Source: a bacterium Ga0077546 (GTDB lineage Bacteria; Cyanobacteriota; Vampirovibrionia; Obscuribacterales; Obscuribacteraceae). Taken from it: a stretch of 15,127 nt of DNA. Made by a program: the position numbers and the translations under genes. The stretch lies in NCBI GenBank assembly GCA_001464165.1, contig LNEX01000233.1, positions 1 to 15,127 on the forward strand, in the 5' to 3' direction. Below, piece after piece: positions 1-6,856 of the stretch. The notes below the pieces were generated by a model. The model was not told the DNA's origin and did no database searches. It saw only the letters and a program-made list of their open reading frames with translations. Each line of letters begins with the position of its first letter. Within the stretch, counting starts at the first letter, position 1.

Positions 1-116
1 CAATCGTGGCAAGCCTCAAGATGCGATTCTATTTCACTTTTCAAGCTAGGGGCCACTTGATTGTCAAGCAGAGCCGAAAGCTCATCCTTATAGTTATCGC
101 AAATAGAGTCAACCAT
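1..116 (-). CDS. Anti-sigma factor with N-terminal zinc finger (zf-HC2-like), partial at the left edge
   Basis: Only the first 38 codons are in the window. The reading frame begins with ATG at 116-114 and runs off the left edge. The visible peptide has an early Cys, then YKDELSALLDNQ, then ESHLEACHD, and the next codon begins with TG, as a Cys codon would. This is the C...HxxxCxxC layout of the zf-HC2 anti-sigma zinc finger. The start overlaps the stop of the sigma gene by 8 nt in a different frame, the usual arrangement for a sigma/anti-sigma pair translated in coupled fashion. By family knowledge it would bind the sigma factor and hold it inactive until a signal arrives. Whether it is membrane-bound or soluble cannot be told, because the rest lies outside. 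Family assignment is fairly secure; the signal is unknown. Confidence 0.8.
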   Translation of the reverse strand, partial: MVDSICDNYKDELSALLDNQVAPSLKSEIESHLEACHD

Positions 117-741
117 CACTAGAGACCTCAGTTACTGACTGTGACTGTTCTATGTATGGCTTAAGCAACTCTTGCAGCTTGGTTCGAGCTCGGGCAATTC
201 GAGATTTCACCGTGCCCATCTCTGTCTGTGTTATCACTGCAATTTCATCGTAGCTTAGGCCCTCCACTTCTCTCAAGACGATGGCTGTACGAAACTGTTC
301 CGGCAAACGCAACATTGCTTGACGTATTACTTCCGAGATTTCTTTGTTTAGAATTTTCTCGTCAGGGAGAATGCCAGTGTCGGGAATATCGCGGGTAGAA
401 CCGTCCGACTCGCCGTCTTCACCATGGGAGTCATCCATAGAAACGGTAGGCAGCCGGCGCGGGCGCTTGCGCAATTCATCATAAAAGAGGTTGGTAACTA
501 TTTGGGTCAACCAGCCACGAAAGGAGGCCGGATTTCTTAAATTGTTAATAGAACGCCAAACCCGTATGAAAACTTCCTGAGCTAAGTCGGAAGTATCTTC
601 CCAATCTGGAGCCAATTGATATAGCAAGGAATAGACAGTGCGTTGGTGCCGTTTCACTAGCTCTTCAAATGCCTGGGGCTCACGCTTCTGGCAGGCTAAA
701 ACTAAATCACGGTCACTTTTCTGAGAATATGCAGTTGGCAT
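109..741 (-). CDS. ECF-type RNA polymerase sigma factor
   Basis: A 210-residue extracytoplasmic-function sigma factor that would direct core RNA polymerase to a stress or envelope regulon. Region 2 spans about residues 10-96, with the core-binding DLAQEVFIRVW at 52-62 and the -10 recognition helix FRGWLTQIVTNLFYDELRKR at 74-93. An acidic, low-conservation linker of about 40 residues follows. Region 4 (about 137-194) holds the helix-turn-helix GLSYDEIAVITQTEMGTVKSRI that reads the -35 element. Length is normal to slightly long for the family. The ATG at 741 lacks a strong Shine-Dalgarno sequence. The anti-sigma gene overlaps its 3' end. It is divergent from metK, with about 160 nt between them. 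The ECF subgroup and the target promoters cannot be assigned from this window. It is not a typical ChrR-partnered SigE neighbourhood, since the partner's visible start is zf-HC2-like. Confidence 0.93.
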   Translation of the reverse strand: MPTAYSQKSDRDLVLACQKREPQAFEELVKRHQRTVYSLLYQLAPDWEDTSDLAQEVFIRVWRSINNLRNPASFRGWLTQIVTNLFYDELRKRPRRLPTVSMDDSHGEDGESDGSTRDIPDTGILPDEKILNKEISEVIRQAMLRLPEQFRTAIVLREVEGLSYDEIAVITQTEMGTVKSRIARARTKLQELLKPYIEQSQSVTEVSSDG

Positions 742-833
742 CCAATGTCCCGTCCAATAATAAGTTCCTTAATATGGTAACACTTGATAGATCTATTTCA
801 GTATCATCAAAAAATGGTAGCATAGCAGGTTCA

Positions 834-881
834 GCTTTCTGAAAGCGGCTTCGCTGCGGCTTTTAAAGCAAAGCATTTTGC
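834..881 (+). promoter_or_regulatory. Structured 5' leader of metK with competing hairpins
   Basis: This stretch holds a series of mutually exclusive inverted repeats. GCTTTC (834-839) pairs with GAAAGC (841-846). GCGGC (845-849) pairs with GCTGC (853-857) across a TTC loop. GCTTT (859-863) pairs with AAAGC (865-869). GCAAA (868-872) pairs with TTTGC (877-881). GAAAGC at 841-846 can also pair with GCTTTT at 859-864, closing a larger hairpin. Such alternative pairing is compatible with a cis-regulatory leader. By eye it matches none of the SAM riboswitch consensus patterns I know (SAM-I, SAM-II or SMK), and no ligand is claimed. Confidence 0.35.
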
Positions 882-888
882 ATGACTC

Positions 889-905
889 AAGGAGTTATTC
901 AGTTG
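889..905 (+). promoter_or_regulatory. Ribosome binding site that selects the TTG start of metK
   Basis: AAGGAG at 889-894 lies 8 nt before TTG at 903-905, an ideal distance. The in-frame ATG at 882 is upstream of this Shine-Dalgarno sequence and has none of its own. Starting at TTG gives [19 protein letters not shown], whose N-terminus lines up with known MetK proteins (MAKHLFTSESVSEGHPDK in E. coli). Confidence 0.8.
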
Positions 906-2192
906 ACCAACACCTATTTATTTACTTCAGAATCAGTCACTGAAGGCCACCCCGATAAGGTCTGCGATCAGATATCAGACGCCATTTTAGACGCTATGCT
1001 CTCGCAAGACGTTAAGTCACGAGTAGCTGCAGAATGTGCAGTATCGACAGGTTTAGTGTTAGTCACCGGAGAAATCACCAGTAAGGCCAATGTAGATTTT
1101 CAAGAGCTAGTGCGCTCGGTAATTGCCGAAATTGGCTACACTGCAGAAAAAGGTGGCGGTTTTGATGCTGCTTCTTGCGCAATTCTCACGGCACTCAATA
1201 AACAGTCTCCAGATATTGCTTCAGGCGTTGACCATGCCCTCGAAAGCCGCCCGACAGCAGACACTAGTAACTCTGACGGCCAACAAAGCTCTGATCTTGG
1301 TGACGAAACAGGAGCTGGCGACCAAGGCATGATGTTTGGCTTCGCTTGTAATGAAACACCTGAAATGATGCCCATGCCTATTTCGGTAGCCCATCGCATT
1401 GCCAGACGCCTAACAGAAGTAAGAAAAAACGGCACCTTAGACTATCTACGACCTGACGGTAAGACCCAGGTGACCATCGAATATGACGGCAATACACCAG
1501 TCAGGGTCGACTCAATAGTTGTCTCCACCCAGCACGATCCTATCGTTGATGGCATCGAGGACAACGTCAAGCTGCAAGAGCGCATAGCCCAAGACTTGAA
1601 AGCCTATGTGATCATGCCAATCTTCCAAGATCTCTCAATCAAACCCGATGAACAGACCAGATATCTGATCAATCCCTCGGGACGTTTCGTAGTGGGCGGC
1701 CCCCACGGCGATGCCGGACTAACTGGTCGCAAAATCATCGTTGACACCTATGGCGGCTATTCACGCCACGGCGGTGGTGCATTTTCAGGCAAGGATCCAA
1801 CAAAAGTGGACCGCTCCGCTGCATATGCAGCCCGTCACGTGGCAAAAAATATAGTTGCAGCTGGCCTTGCTGAGCGCTGTGAAGTACAGATTGCCTACGC
1901 TATTGGCGTGGCCAGACCAGTATCGGTTCATGTCACTACATTCGGCACCGGAACGTTGCCAGATCATGAGATTACCGAACTAGTTAAAACCACCTTTGAC
2001 CTCAGACCAGCAGCAATTATCAAAACTTTTGCTCTGACAGAGCTGCCTAAGCTCAACGATGGCCGTTTCTATCGTAATGTAGCGGCCTATGGCCACTTCG
2101 GAAGGCCAGATCTCAATCTTCCTTGGGAAAAGTTAGACAGAGTTGAAGAATTAAAAAAGTCTCTAACTAAAGCTAAAACTGCCCGTGCTTGA
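903..2192 (+). CDS. metK: S-adenosylmethionine synthetase (methionine adenosyltransferase)
   Basis: Makes S-adenosylmethionine from ATP and methionine in the cytosol, releasing phosphate and pyrophosphate. Numbering from the TTG start (429 residues): the N-terminal GHPDK motif is at 15-19 with the catalytic His16. The ATP-binding signature [12 protein letters not shown] starts at 137, and the phosphate-binding loop [16 protein letters not shown] starts at 290. The protein is longer than E. coli MetK (384). Part of the excess is a polar stretch at about 114-134, rich in Ser, Asp and Thr, just before the ATP signature. This lies where Gram-positive and cyanobacterial enzymes carry a shorter linker. 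The start is set by AAGGAG at 889-894; an ATG at 882 is the alternative. It is probably cotranscribed with the FHA-cyclase gene 27 nt downstream. Two SAM-dependent Cfa-like enzymes are encoded elsewhere in the window. Confidence 0.97.
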   Translation: MTNTYLFTSESVTEGHPDKVCDQISDAILDAMLSQDVKSRVAAECAVSTGLVLVTGEITSKANVDFQELVRSVIAEIGYTAEKGGGFDAASCAILTALNKQSPDIASGVDHALESRPTADTSNSDGQQSSDLGDETGAGDQGMMFGFACNETPEMMPMPISVAHRIARRLTEVRKNGTLDYLRPDGKTQVTIEYDGNTPVRVDSIVVSTQHDPIVDGIEDNVKLQERIAQDLKAYVIMPIFQDLSIKPDEQTRYLINPSGRFVVGGPHGDAGLTGRKIIVDTYGGYSRHGGGAFSGKDPTKVDRSAAYAARHVAKNIVAAGLAERCEVQIAYAIGVARPVSVHVTTFGTGTLPDHEITELVKTTFDLRPAAIIKTFALTELPKLNDGRFYRNVAAYGHFGRPDLNLPWEKLDRVEELKKSLTKAKTARA

Positions 2193-2219
2193 ACGTTTTA
2201 CTTTTAGCGGTGTGATTCA

Positions 2220-2936
2220 ATGAGGACAGGCACTCTTACGGTCAATCCGGATACACCGGAATCATATATTGTCGAACTAGCCGAAGGCGAGGTACTACAA
2301 ATTGGCCGGAAACCGGCCTCCGGCGGCATCAAGAAGCTAGTTCTGCCCTATCCTGAAGTCTCAGGTCAGCATTCTGAAATTCGCTGTAAAACTGAAGGCT
2401 GGACAATTATCGATGCTGGTTCGACCAATGGCACCATGCTCAACGGTGGTCGTCTGACGCCAGGCAAGGAATATCATTTGCACTCGGGCGATCGCGTCAA
2501 GATCGCCCAGTACGAGCTTCTTGTCAATCCACCAGAGTTTGATCATCCCAATCAAAATGACGACAACGACGATTCACAAGACCGCACTCAGTTTCGCATT
2601 CAAATGATGAATGCCACCATTCTGGTAGGTGACATTAAAGGATTTACTTCCTTAATGGAAGACCATGCCACTCAACCAATGTTGGTAATGGAAGCGGCCC
2701 AAAAAGTATTCGACAATCTCAACGATGAGATCAATAAGAATTATGGCCAGCTAGAAAAAATTGCTGGTGACGCCATCATGGCTTACTGGCAGGGTAACGA
2801 CGCCAAGAGCGGTGGTGGACTATCAGCCTGTCAGGCTTGTTTCACTGCTCTAAAATTGAAAATCCTTACTCTAAAACTGGCTGCTGACAAAAAGGTCTGG
2901 CCCTTCCTACCGGGCCTGTTGCCTCCGGAAATTTAG
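2220..2936 (+). CDS. FHA domain-class III nucleotide cyclase, N-terminal part of a frameshifted gene
   Basis: Residues 20-102 form an FHA phosphothreonine-recognition domain, with GRKP at 29-32, SGQHSEI at 48-54 and STNGTMLNGG at 68-77. A polar linker (about 105-125) is followed by the first part of a class III adenylate/guanylate cyclase domain. Metal-binding Asp138 lies in VGDIKGFTSLME and Asp184 in EKIAGDAIMAYW; Lys180 suggests ATP as substrate. The frame runs through DKKVWPF (223-229) and then into nine out-of-frame residues ending at TAG 2934-2936. The remaining catalytic half, including the Asn/Arg transition-state residues, follows in another frame at 2888-3157. As it stands the product would lack half of the catalytic core, so cyclase activity is not expected unless the indel is a sequencing or assembly error. 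The FHA half could still fold. It lies between metK (27 nt upstream) and nagZ. Confidence 0.85.
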   Translation: MRTGTLTVNPDTPESYIVELAEGEVLQIGRKPASGGIKKLVLPYPEVSGQHSEIRCKTEGWTIIDAGSTNGTMLNGGRLTPGKEYHLHSGDRVKIAQYELLVNPPEFDHPNQNDDNDDSQDRTQFRIQMMNATILVGDIKGFTSLMEDHATQPMLVMEAAQKVFDNLNDEINKNYGQLEKIAGDAIMAYWQGNDAKSGGGLSACQACFTALKLKILTLKLAADKKVWPFLPGLLPPEI

Positions 2937-3157
2937 GCTCTAACGCTTCTAATCCAGCTCTTCTTGGTGATACTGCCAACTTAGTGTTTCGCCTAGAGAA
3001 GCTTATAGGCGATGATCGTCCAGGCGACGTAATCGTTGAAGGCGCTACCTACGAGCTAGCAAAAGATAACTTCAAATTTGACTTCCTTGGCCAATTCAAC
3101 GTCAAAGGGCGGCAAAAACCAGTTGACGTTTATCGCTTGATTGCCCCACTTTCTTAG
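2888..3157 (+). pseudogene. C-terminal half of the FHA-cyclase, out of frame with its N-terminal half
   Basis: This frame has a stop (TGA 2885-2887) just upstream and no good start or ribosome binding site, so it is not an independent gene. From 2909 it reads TGPVASGNLGS, then PALLGDTANLVFRLEKL, then DVIVEGATYELA, and ends VKGRQKPVDVYRLIAPLS. That is the standard second half of a class III cyclase, including the Asn and Arg of the GDTAN...R element. The join with the first half is at about 2904-2909: VWPF in one frame is followed almost directly by TGPVA in the other. In intact relatives, as I recall them, roughly ten residues separate these motifs. The lesion therefore looks like a deletion of 3n+1 bases rather than one lost base. 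It is either a real pseudogene or an assembly gap. Confidence 0.8.
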
Positions 3158-3165
3158 ATATTGAA

Positions 3166-4728
3166 TTGAAAAATCTAACTACAGAACAATTGGCAGGCAG
3201 ACTGGTTATTGGTCGATTGCCTGGCCTTGTGTTAGACGATCAGCACAAGCATGCACTGAAGAATGGCATTCTTGGTGGTATCACGCTATTTAAAGAAAAT
3301 GCCAATGATTTGAAACAGCTTTGCACACTGACTAAAGACATTGTTGATGCCTGCCTACATGCCCCAGTCTTGACCGTCGATCAAGAAGGTGGAGCCGTGC
3401 AACGCTTTGATCATGTACTTTCACCACTGCCGTCTCCCATGGCTCTAGCTGCTATAAACGAAATAGATAGCACTAGAAAAATCACCGAAATTAGCTGTCG
3501 TCAATTAAAGACACTAGGATTCAATTTACTTTTAGCTCCAACTCTCGATCTGCTCACCAACCCACTAAACCCGGTGATTGCTACCCGTGCCTTTAGTAGT
3601 GAAACTTCCCTCTGTACTTCCATGGGTCGCCAAGTAATAGACCAGATTGAATCTTCAGGCTTAGTTGCTTGCCCCAAACATTTCCCGGGCCACGGCTCCA
3701 CAAGCCAAGATTCACATCTTGAGCTAGCCATAGTTAATAAGAGCTTGGTAGAACTTGAAGCCTACGATCTAGAACCATTTGCAGCAAATATCAAAGCCAT
3801 GCGCTCTATTTTAATTGGCCACATCTGGCTGCCTCAACTAGAAAAGCAGCAACGACCAGCCACCCTATCACCACTGGTCGTAAGTGAGATTCTGCGTCAG
3901 AAGCTAGAGTTCGACGGACTTGCCATATCAGATGACATGACCATGCATGCCATCACCAAAGCCTATGGTCTAGGTGAAGCCTGCGTCATGGCCATTGAAG
4001 CGGGCATCGATCTCATTTTGGTTTGCGGCACCTATGTGCAATCTCAAGAAGCCGTGCAGGCGATAGCGCAGGCCATTGCGAGCGGTCGTATTTCTCAAGA
4101 GCGGCTTGATGCATGTTGGTCTAGACTCGACAAGCTCTTTAGTAAAAGACCAACTTGCCTAGACCCGATGAATGAAGAGAAACTCTCGGCCTTTGCTCGC
4201 ACCATCCAAGATGACACTATTACTAGCACCAAATTTAGTACTAGCTCTGCGGCGCTAATGAAGGGTAATGTAGACCCGTTGAGTATAAAAGAGCAGCAGC
4301 TAGCCGTAGTCGTTCCGCATCATCCACGCTACAGCCTTCCTTTAGCCGCAAAGTTAGAGCTAGAAAATTTAGACATACAAGAACACCACTACAGCCTAAA
4401 CCCGAACCACGAAGAAGTTGTCTCTGTCTTAGCCAAACTTCGGTCAAGCAAGAGAAAAATTTTATACGTCACGTTTCGCGCCTTTATCAATAGTGGTCAA
4501 ATTGAGCTAGGTGAACAATTGGCGCAAATAAATGCGAAGGATAGTGACAATTTTGGCTTGCTTCATATAGCCGCTGACACACCCTACGATTTTCTCAAGT
4601 TGCAAGATTCGGTAATCACCTCGCTAGCAACATTTGACCCTAGCGATCAGGCCATTACTGGAGTGGCGCAAATACTTGCCGGTAAAACAAAGGCAAAAGG
4701 AAAGTGTCCGGTAAATTTAAGCGTTTGA
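3166..4728 (+). CDS. nagZ: Beta-N-acetylglucosaminidase, glycoside hydrolase family 3 (NagZ-type)
   Basis: Removes N-acetylglucosamine from muropeptides during peptidoglycan recycling or turnover. The TIM-barrel domain covers about residues 1-330. VDQEGGAVQRF is at 71-81. The family signature KHFPGHG is at 171-177, followed by the Asp182-x-His184 dyad that serves as acid/base in NagZ enzymes. The nucleophile is Asp256 in AISDDMTM. At 520 residues it is longer than the 341-residue E. coli enzyme. The C-terminal part (about 335-520) is an extra, poorly conserved domain, reminiscent of two-domain Gram-positive NagZ. No signal peptide is seen, which points to the cytosol. The start is TTG at 3166, 8 nt after the cyclase remnant's stop and without a clear ribosome binding site. 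Translation may once have depended on coupling to the cyclase gene. The stop overlaps the -35 candidate of the next gene. Confidence 0.92.
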   Translation: MKNLTTEQLAGRLVIGRLPGLVLDDQHKHALKNGILGGITLFKENANDLKQLCTLTKDIVDACLHAPVLTVDQEGGAVQRFDHVLSPLPSPMALAAINEIDSTRKITEISCRQLKTLGFNLLLAPTLDLLTNPLNPVIATRAFSSETSLCTSMGRQVIDQIESSGLVACPKHFPGHGSTSQDSHLELAIVNKSLVELEAYDLEPFAANIKAMRSILIGHIWLPQLEKQQRPATLSPLVVSEILRQKLEFDGLAISDDMTMHAITKAYGLGEACVMAIEAGIDLILVCGTYVQSQEAVQAIAQAIASGRISQERLDACWSRLDKLFSKRPTCLDPMNEEKLSAFARTIQDDTITSTKFSTSSAALMKGNVDPLSIKEQQLAVVVPHHPRYSLPLAAKLELENLDIQEHHYSLNPNHEEVVSVLAKLRSSKRKILYVTFRAFINSGQIELGEQLAQINAKDSDNFGLLHIAADTPYDFLKLQDSVITSLATFDPSDQAITGVAQILAGKTKAKGKCPVNLSV

Positions 4729-4758
4729 GCCTATATGGAAATTTAAGCCTATAATAGG
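4725..4758 (+). promoter_or_regulatory. Candidate promoter with palindromic -10 region
   Basis: A perfect TATAAT (4750-4755) lies 42 nt before the ATG at 4797. TTGAGC (4725-4730) is a possible -35, but the 19-nt spacing is long. The -10 sits inside a perfect inverted repeat, CCTAT-A-ATAGG (4748-4758). CCTATA also occurs upstream at 4730-4735. This could be an operator overlapping the promoter; no regulator is known. Confidence 0.45.
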
Positions 4759-4796
4759 AATTAAGTTAAAAAAAAGAATTACAAGTGAGGCTTACA

Positions 4797-5078
4797 ATGG
4801 AACCGAATTCTGAGCCACCGAATACAAGTTCGACAAATACAGAGCCGGTAAACCCGAGTACAGATCCTAAGGTTCTCTACCCAAATGACGTACTAGCCAA
4901 TAGTGGCCTGACCGATAAGCTCGGCGGCGTGATGCAAAACCCCCAGGTTTCTCGCTATTTAGGTAAAGCCACCAAAATCGTGGCGGCATGTGCGATTTCA
5001 GGCTGCATCTTGCTCGTCATTGCCATTTTAGCTGTGGTCAATCTGTTTAATCAGATTACCTCACAGATACCGCAGTAA
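4797..5078 (+). CDS. Small single-TM membrane protein of unknown function
   Basis: I do not recognise this 93-residue protein. The first 25 or so residues are polar and probably disordered, rich in Pro, Ser, Thr and Asn. A short soluble part follows (about 26-58), then one strongly hydrophobic segment at about 61-84, and only nine residues after it. The layout fits a tail-anchored protein with its N-terminus in the cytosol, which is inference from hydrophobicity only. The ATG at 4797 is preceded by GAGG (4787-4790) at 6 nt. A GTG at 4785 would add four residues but destroys that use of the ribosome binding site. It has its own likely promoter (TATAAT at 4750) and converges on the PATAN gene with 8 nt between stops. 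Confidence 0.7.
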   Translation: MEPNSEPPNTSSTNTEPVNPSTDPKVLYPNDVLANSGLTDKLGGVMQNPQVSRYLGKATKIVAACAISGCILLVIAILAVVNLFNQITSQIPQ

Positions 5079-5086
5079 AACGCACT

Positions 5087-6298
5087 CTATTTTATGTCGC
5101 GATAAAGAGCAATCGGCATGGCCGCACGCAGAGCTGCTGCCTTGGCTGCTTCTGCAGCCGCCAACAGAACACCAAGGTCTAAACAATCTTCAGGGATGCA
5201 GGCAACACCAAATGCCAAGGACAAATTAGAGCTATCAACGCCAGGTGCAAGAGATGCACTCCAAATTGCTTTAGCTACTCTCTGAGCGAACGTATTTGCA
5301 CCAGTTGTTTTGGTGTTCGGCAGGAGCATGGCGTAATCGTATTGGTCATAGTGGGCTAATAAATCGATATGTCGCTTAAGCCTACTTACACGTCTAACAA
5401 CCTCAGCCAGTGCTGGAGTATCAAGCGGCTGCCTTTCAAAGTTTGGGGGGCCGCTGATAACGCGCATCTCCATTACCATCACCGAGAGCGGACTGCCAGA
5501 TCGATAGCCCCGGAAATACTCTTGCTCTAAGAAGTAGAGAAAGGCTTCATAGGTGAACATACCAGTCTCTGGCCGTCTCAAATTCATCATGACACTATGA
5601 ATTTTCGATTTATCAATTATCTTCGGCGCAATACTTGGCTTTTCTTCTTTCACACCAATGTAGTCGTTGGTGAAAGTAATCAAGTCAGCATTGAGAAGCA
5701 GTGTAATCAGCGGAACCCACTGACTGCGGGACAGCCTAGTCTTGTCTACAAGATCTTTTATTGAAGTCTTGTCGTCAATAACCGAATAAAGAGCCTTGAG
5801 CATGTGGGCCGCCACAGTAGGATCATGAGCTGCTAAATTGTCGAAATCATATCCTGCCACACTTTCATGCTTGCGAATCAATACAGAATCGGTCTGAAGT
5901 CCAACGTTGCGCAAGAATGTTACTTTATCTAGAATTACTAGACTCTCAATTGGCTGGGCCACATTGCGTTGCGAAACTCTTACCCGCGGTTCAAACTTAT
6001 ACTTTCCTTCACGCCAAGTCAGTAAGTCAAGAATTCCTTCATCACCCAGAATGCCACCCACATCGGCATGAAGAGGTTCACCATCAACAAAAAATATTTT
6101 GCAGTGCAGGCTACCTTGATCGACATCAAGACGACCAGTCATCTTGGCCAACAAAATAGATTGCAATAGTCTTGAAATCTCAACTAACGAGAGATCACCG
6201 GTTGGGGGCAATGTCGATCGCGACCAGGCATTGTCTTGAGTACCAACCGCCGGGTTACTTTTGGGATCGGTGGCATCCATAGTATTAGCAGTTTGCAT
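5087..6298 (-). CDS. PATAN (DUF4388) protein with degenerate GGDEF-like C-terminal domain
   Basis: A 403-residue cytosolic signalling protein. Residues 1-34 are polar and unconserved in character. Residues 35-125 look like DUF4388/PATAN: DLSLVEISRLLQSILLAKMT, then GRLDVDQG and IFFVDGEPLHADVG. A small helical, winged-helix-like part follows (about 155-215). Residues 238-401 have the fold pattern of a diguanylate cyclase domain: TGMFTYEAFLYFLEQEYFRG, SPLSVMVMEM, MLLPNT, LAFGVACIPED and a terminal AAEAAKAAALR helix. Where GGDEF should be, the sequence is DQYDY (318-322), and the metal-binding FKxxND segment is absent. c-di-GMP synthesis is therefore very unlikely, and a binding or scaffold role is more plausible. 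PATAN proteins in Cyanobacteria and myxobacteria often work with response regulators, but none is adjacent here. Its 5' 115 bases overlap the gene upstream. Confidence 0.8.
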   Translation of the reverse strand: MQTANTMDATDPKSNPAVGTQDNAWSRSTLPPTGDLSLVEISRLLQSILLAKMTGRLDVDQGSLHCKIFFVDGEPLHADVGGILGDEGILDLLTWREGKYKFEPRVRVSQRNVAQPIESLVILDKVTFLRNVGLQTDSVLIRKHESVAGYDFDNLAAHDPTVAAHMLKALYSVIDDKTSIKDLVDKTRLSRSQWVPLITLLLNADLITFTNDYIGVKEEKPSIAPKIIDKSKIHSVMMNLRRPETGMFTYEAFLYFLEQEYFRGYRSGSPLSVMVMEMRVISGPPNFERQPLDTPALAEVVRRVSRLKRHIDLLAHYDQYDYAMLLPNTKTTGANTFAQRVAKAIWSASLAPGVDSSNLSLAFGVACIPEDCLDLGVLLAAAEAAKAAALRAAMPIALYRDIK

Positions 6299-6657
6299 AA
6301 ACAGAGTATCGCGTCTTTTGGAAGAATCTCTAAAAGTACACTCTGATGCACTTCACCACAAGAAGAAATGATCAAATTATATACGAGCAAAACATCACAG
6401 CTTTTATAGTCCCAAACCACTCGCATATTCTTGCCAACAAAGAGCTTCCACTCTGTGTCGCCACCGCGCCATGGACAATGAATATTGAGAGTAAAATCAA
6501 TCGCTCGGTCTGGAGTTGACCAGGTAATCTCTACTTGCCGCCCTCTATGCTCCATAGCCACTGATAAATAGTGGTGAATTTCAGACAATCCCGGCGCGGC
6601 CGGTAACTTCTGAAGTGTTTTAGGGATCGGACCAGATCTCCGCAGCATAATTACCAT
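6184..6657 (-). CDS. Protein of unknown function overlapping the PATAN gene
   Basis: I do not recognise this 157-residue frame. Its first 120 residues look like a real small beta-rich fold, with HYLSVAMEHRGRQVEITWST, DFTLNIHCPWRGGDTEWKLF, VVWDYKSCDVLLVYNLI and SVLLEILPKDAIL. The last 38 residues are read in a different frame over the first 115 bases of the PATAN gene and look basic and unstructured. The stop falls just where the conserved PATAN domain begins. GGAAAAGG precedes the start: ATG 6657 (GGA 5 nt away) or ATG 6648 (AAGG 9 nt away) could be used. An indel near 6300 that destroyed a shorter, non-overlapping C-terminus is possible. No membrane segment or signal peptide is evident. It is probably cotranscribed and translationally coupled with the PATAN gene. 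Confidence 0.6.
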   Translation of the reverse strand: MVIMLRRSGPIPKTLQKLPAAPGLSEIHHYLSVAMEHRGRQVEITWSTPDRAIDFTLNIHCPWRGGDTEWKLFVGKNMRVVWDYKSCDVLLVYNLIISSCGEVHQSVLLEILPKDAILCLCKLLILWMPPIPKVTRRLVLKTMPGRDRHCPQPVISR

Positions 6658-6668
6658 CCTTTTCCAGC

Positions 6669-6699
6669 CTGTATCTACAGCAATAGGTTTTGCAACCTA
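6669..6699 (-). promoter_or_regulatory. Two inverted repeats upstream of the 6657 gene
   Basis: CTGTA-TC-TACAG (6669-6680) is a perfect dyad 11 nt before the ATG at 6657. Next to it, on the minus strand, TAGGTT-GCAA-AACCTA (6684-6699) can form a 6-bp hairpin with a GNRA-type loop. Either could be an operator or a leader structure. There is no T-run, so neither is a terminator. The surrounding 199-nt gap (6658-6856) holds no gene that I can support. Confidence 0.35.
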
Positions 6700-6856
6700 A
6701 CTCAATACAGTTAACGCCTCACGTGTCCTAATATGCCCGGCTGCATAGAAAACTAACCTTCAGATTGGCCCTTCTTCAACTGGGCACCGTCAACAGTCTT
6801 ATAAATCAGACAGAGAGAGATAGTGACACTATAAGTGGTGCGTCAATAGAGCTAAT

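Noticed and set aside
742..781. GGAAC followed by possible ECF-type -10, suggesting sigma autoregulation
   Set aside because: GGAAC on the minus strand lies so close to the ATG at 741 that the -10 and transcription start would fall at or inside the coding region.
834..902. Known SAM riboswitch before metK
   Set aside because: The stretch lacks the conserved cores of SAM-I, SAM-II and SMK elements as I know them. Only a generic structured leader is supported.
1136..1435. Minus-strand open frame inside metK
   Set aside because: It is the shadow of a highly conserved gene, with no motif or ribosome binding site.
2488..2495. GCGATCGC, the core of the cyanobacterial HIP1 palindrome
   Set aside because: It is isolated and inside a coding region. 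HIP1 is meaningful only when strongly over-represented, which is not the case here.
6669..6680. LexA box (CTGT...ACAG)
   Set aside because: The half-sites are separated by 4 nt, whereas the E. coli-type LexA box has 8, and other phyla use different sequences. It was kept only as an unnamed dyad.
6720..6856. Rho-independent terminator after the three-TM protein gene
   Set aside because: Only short stems (for example GCCC...GGGC with a 10-nt loop) are seen, and no T-run follows on the minus strand.
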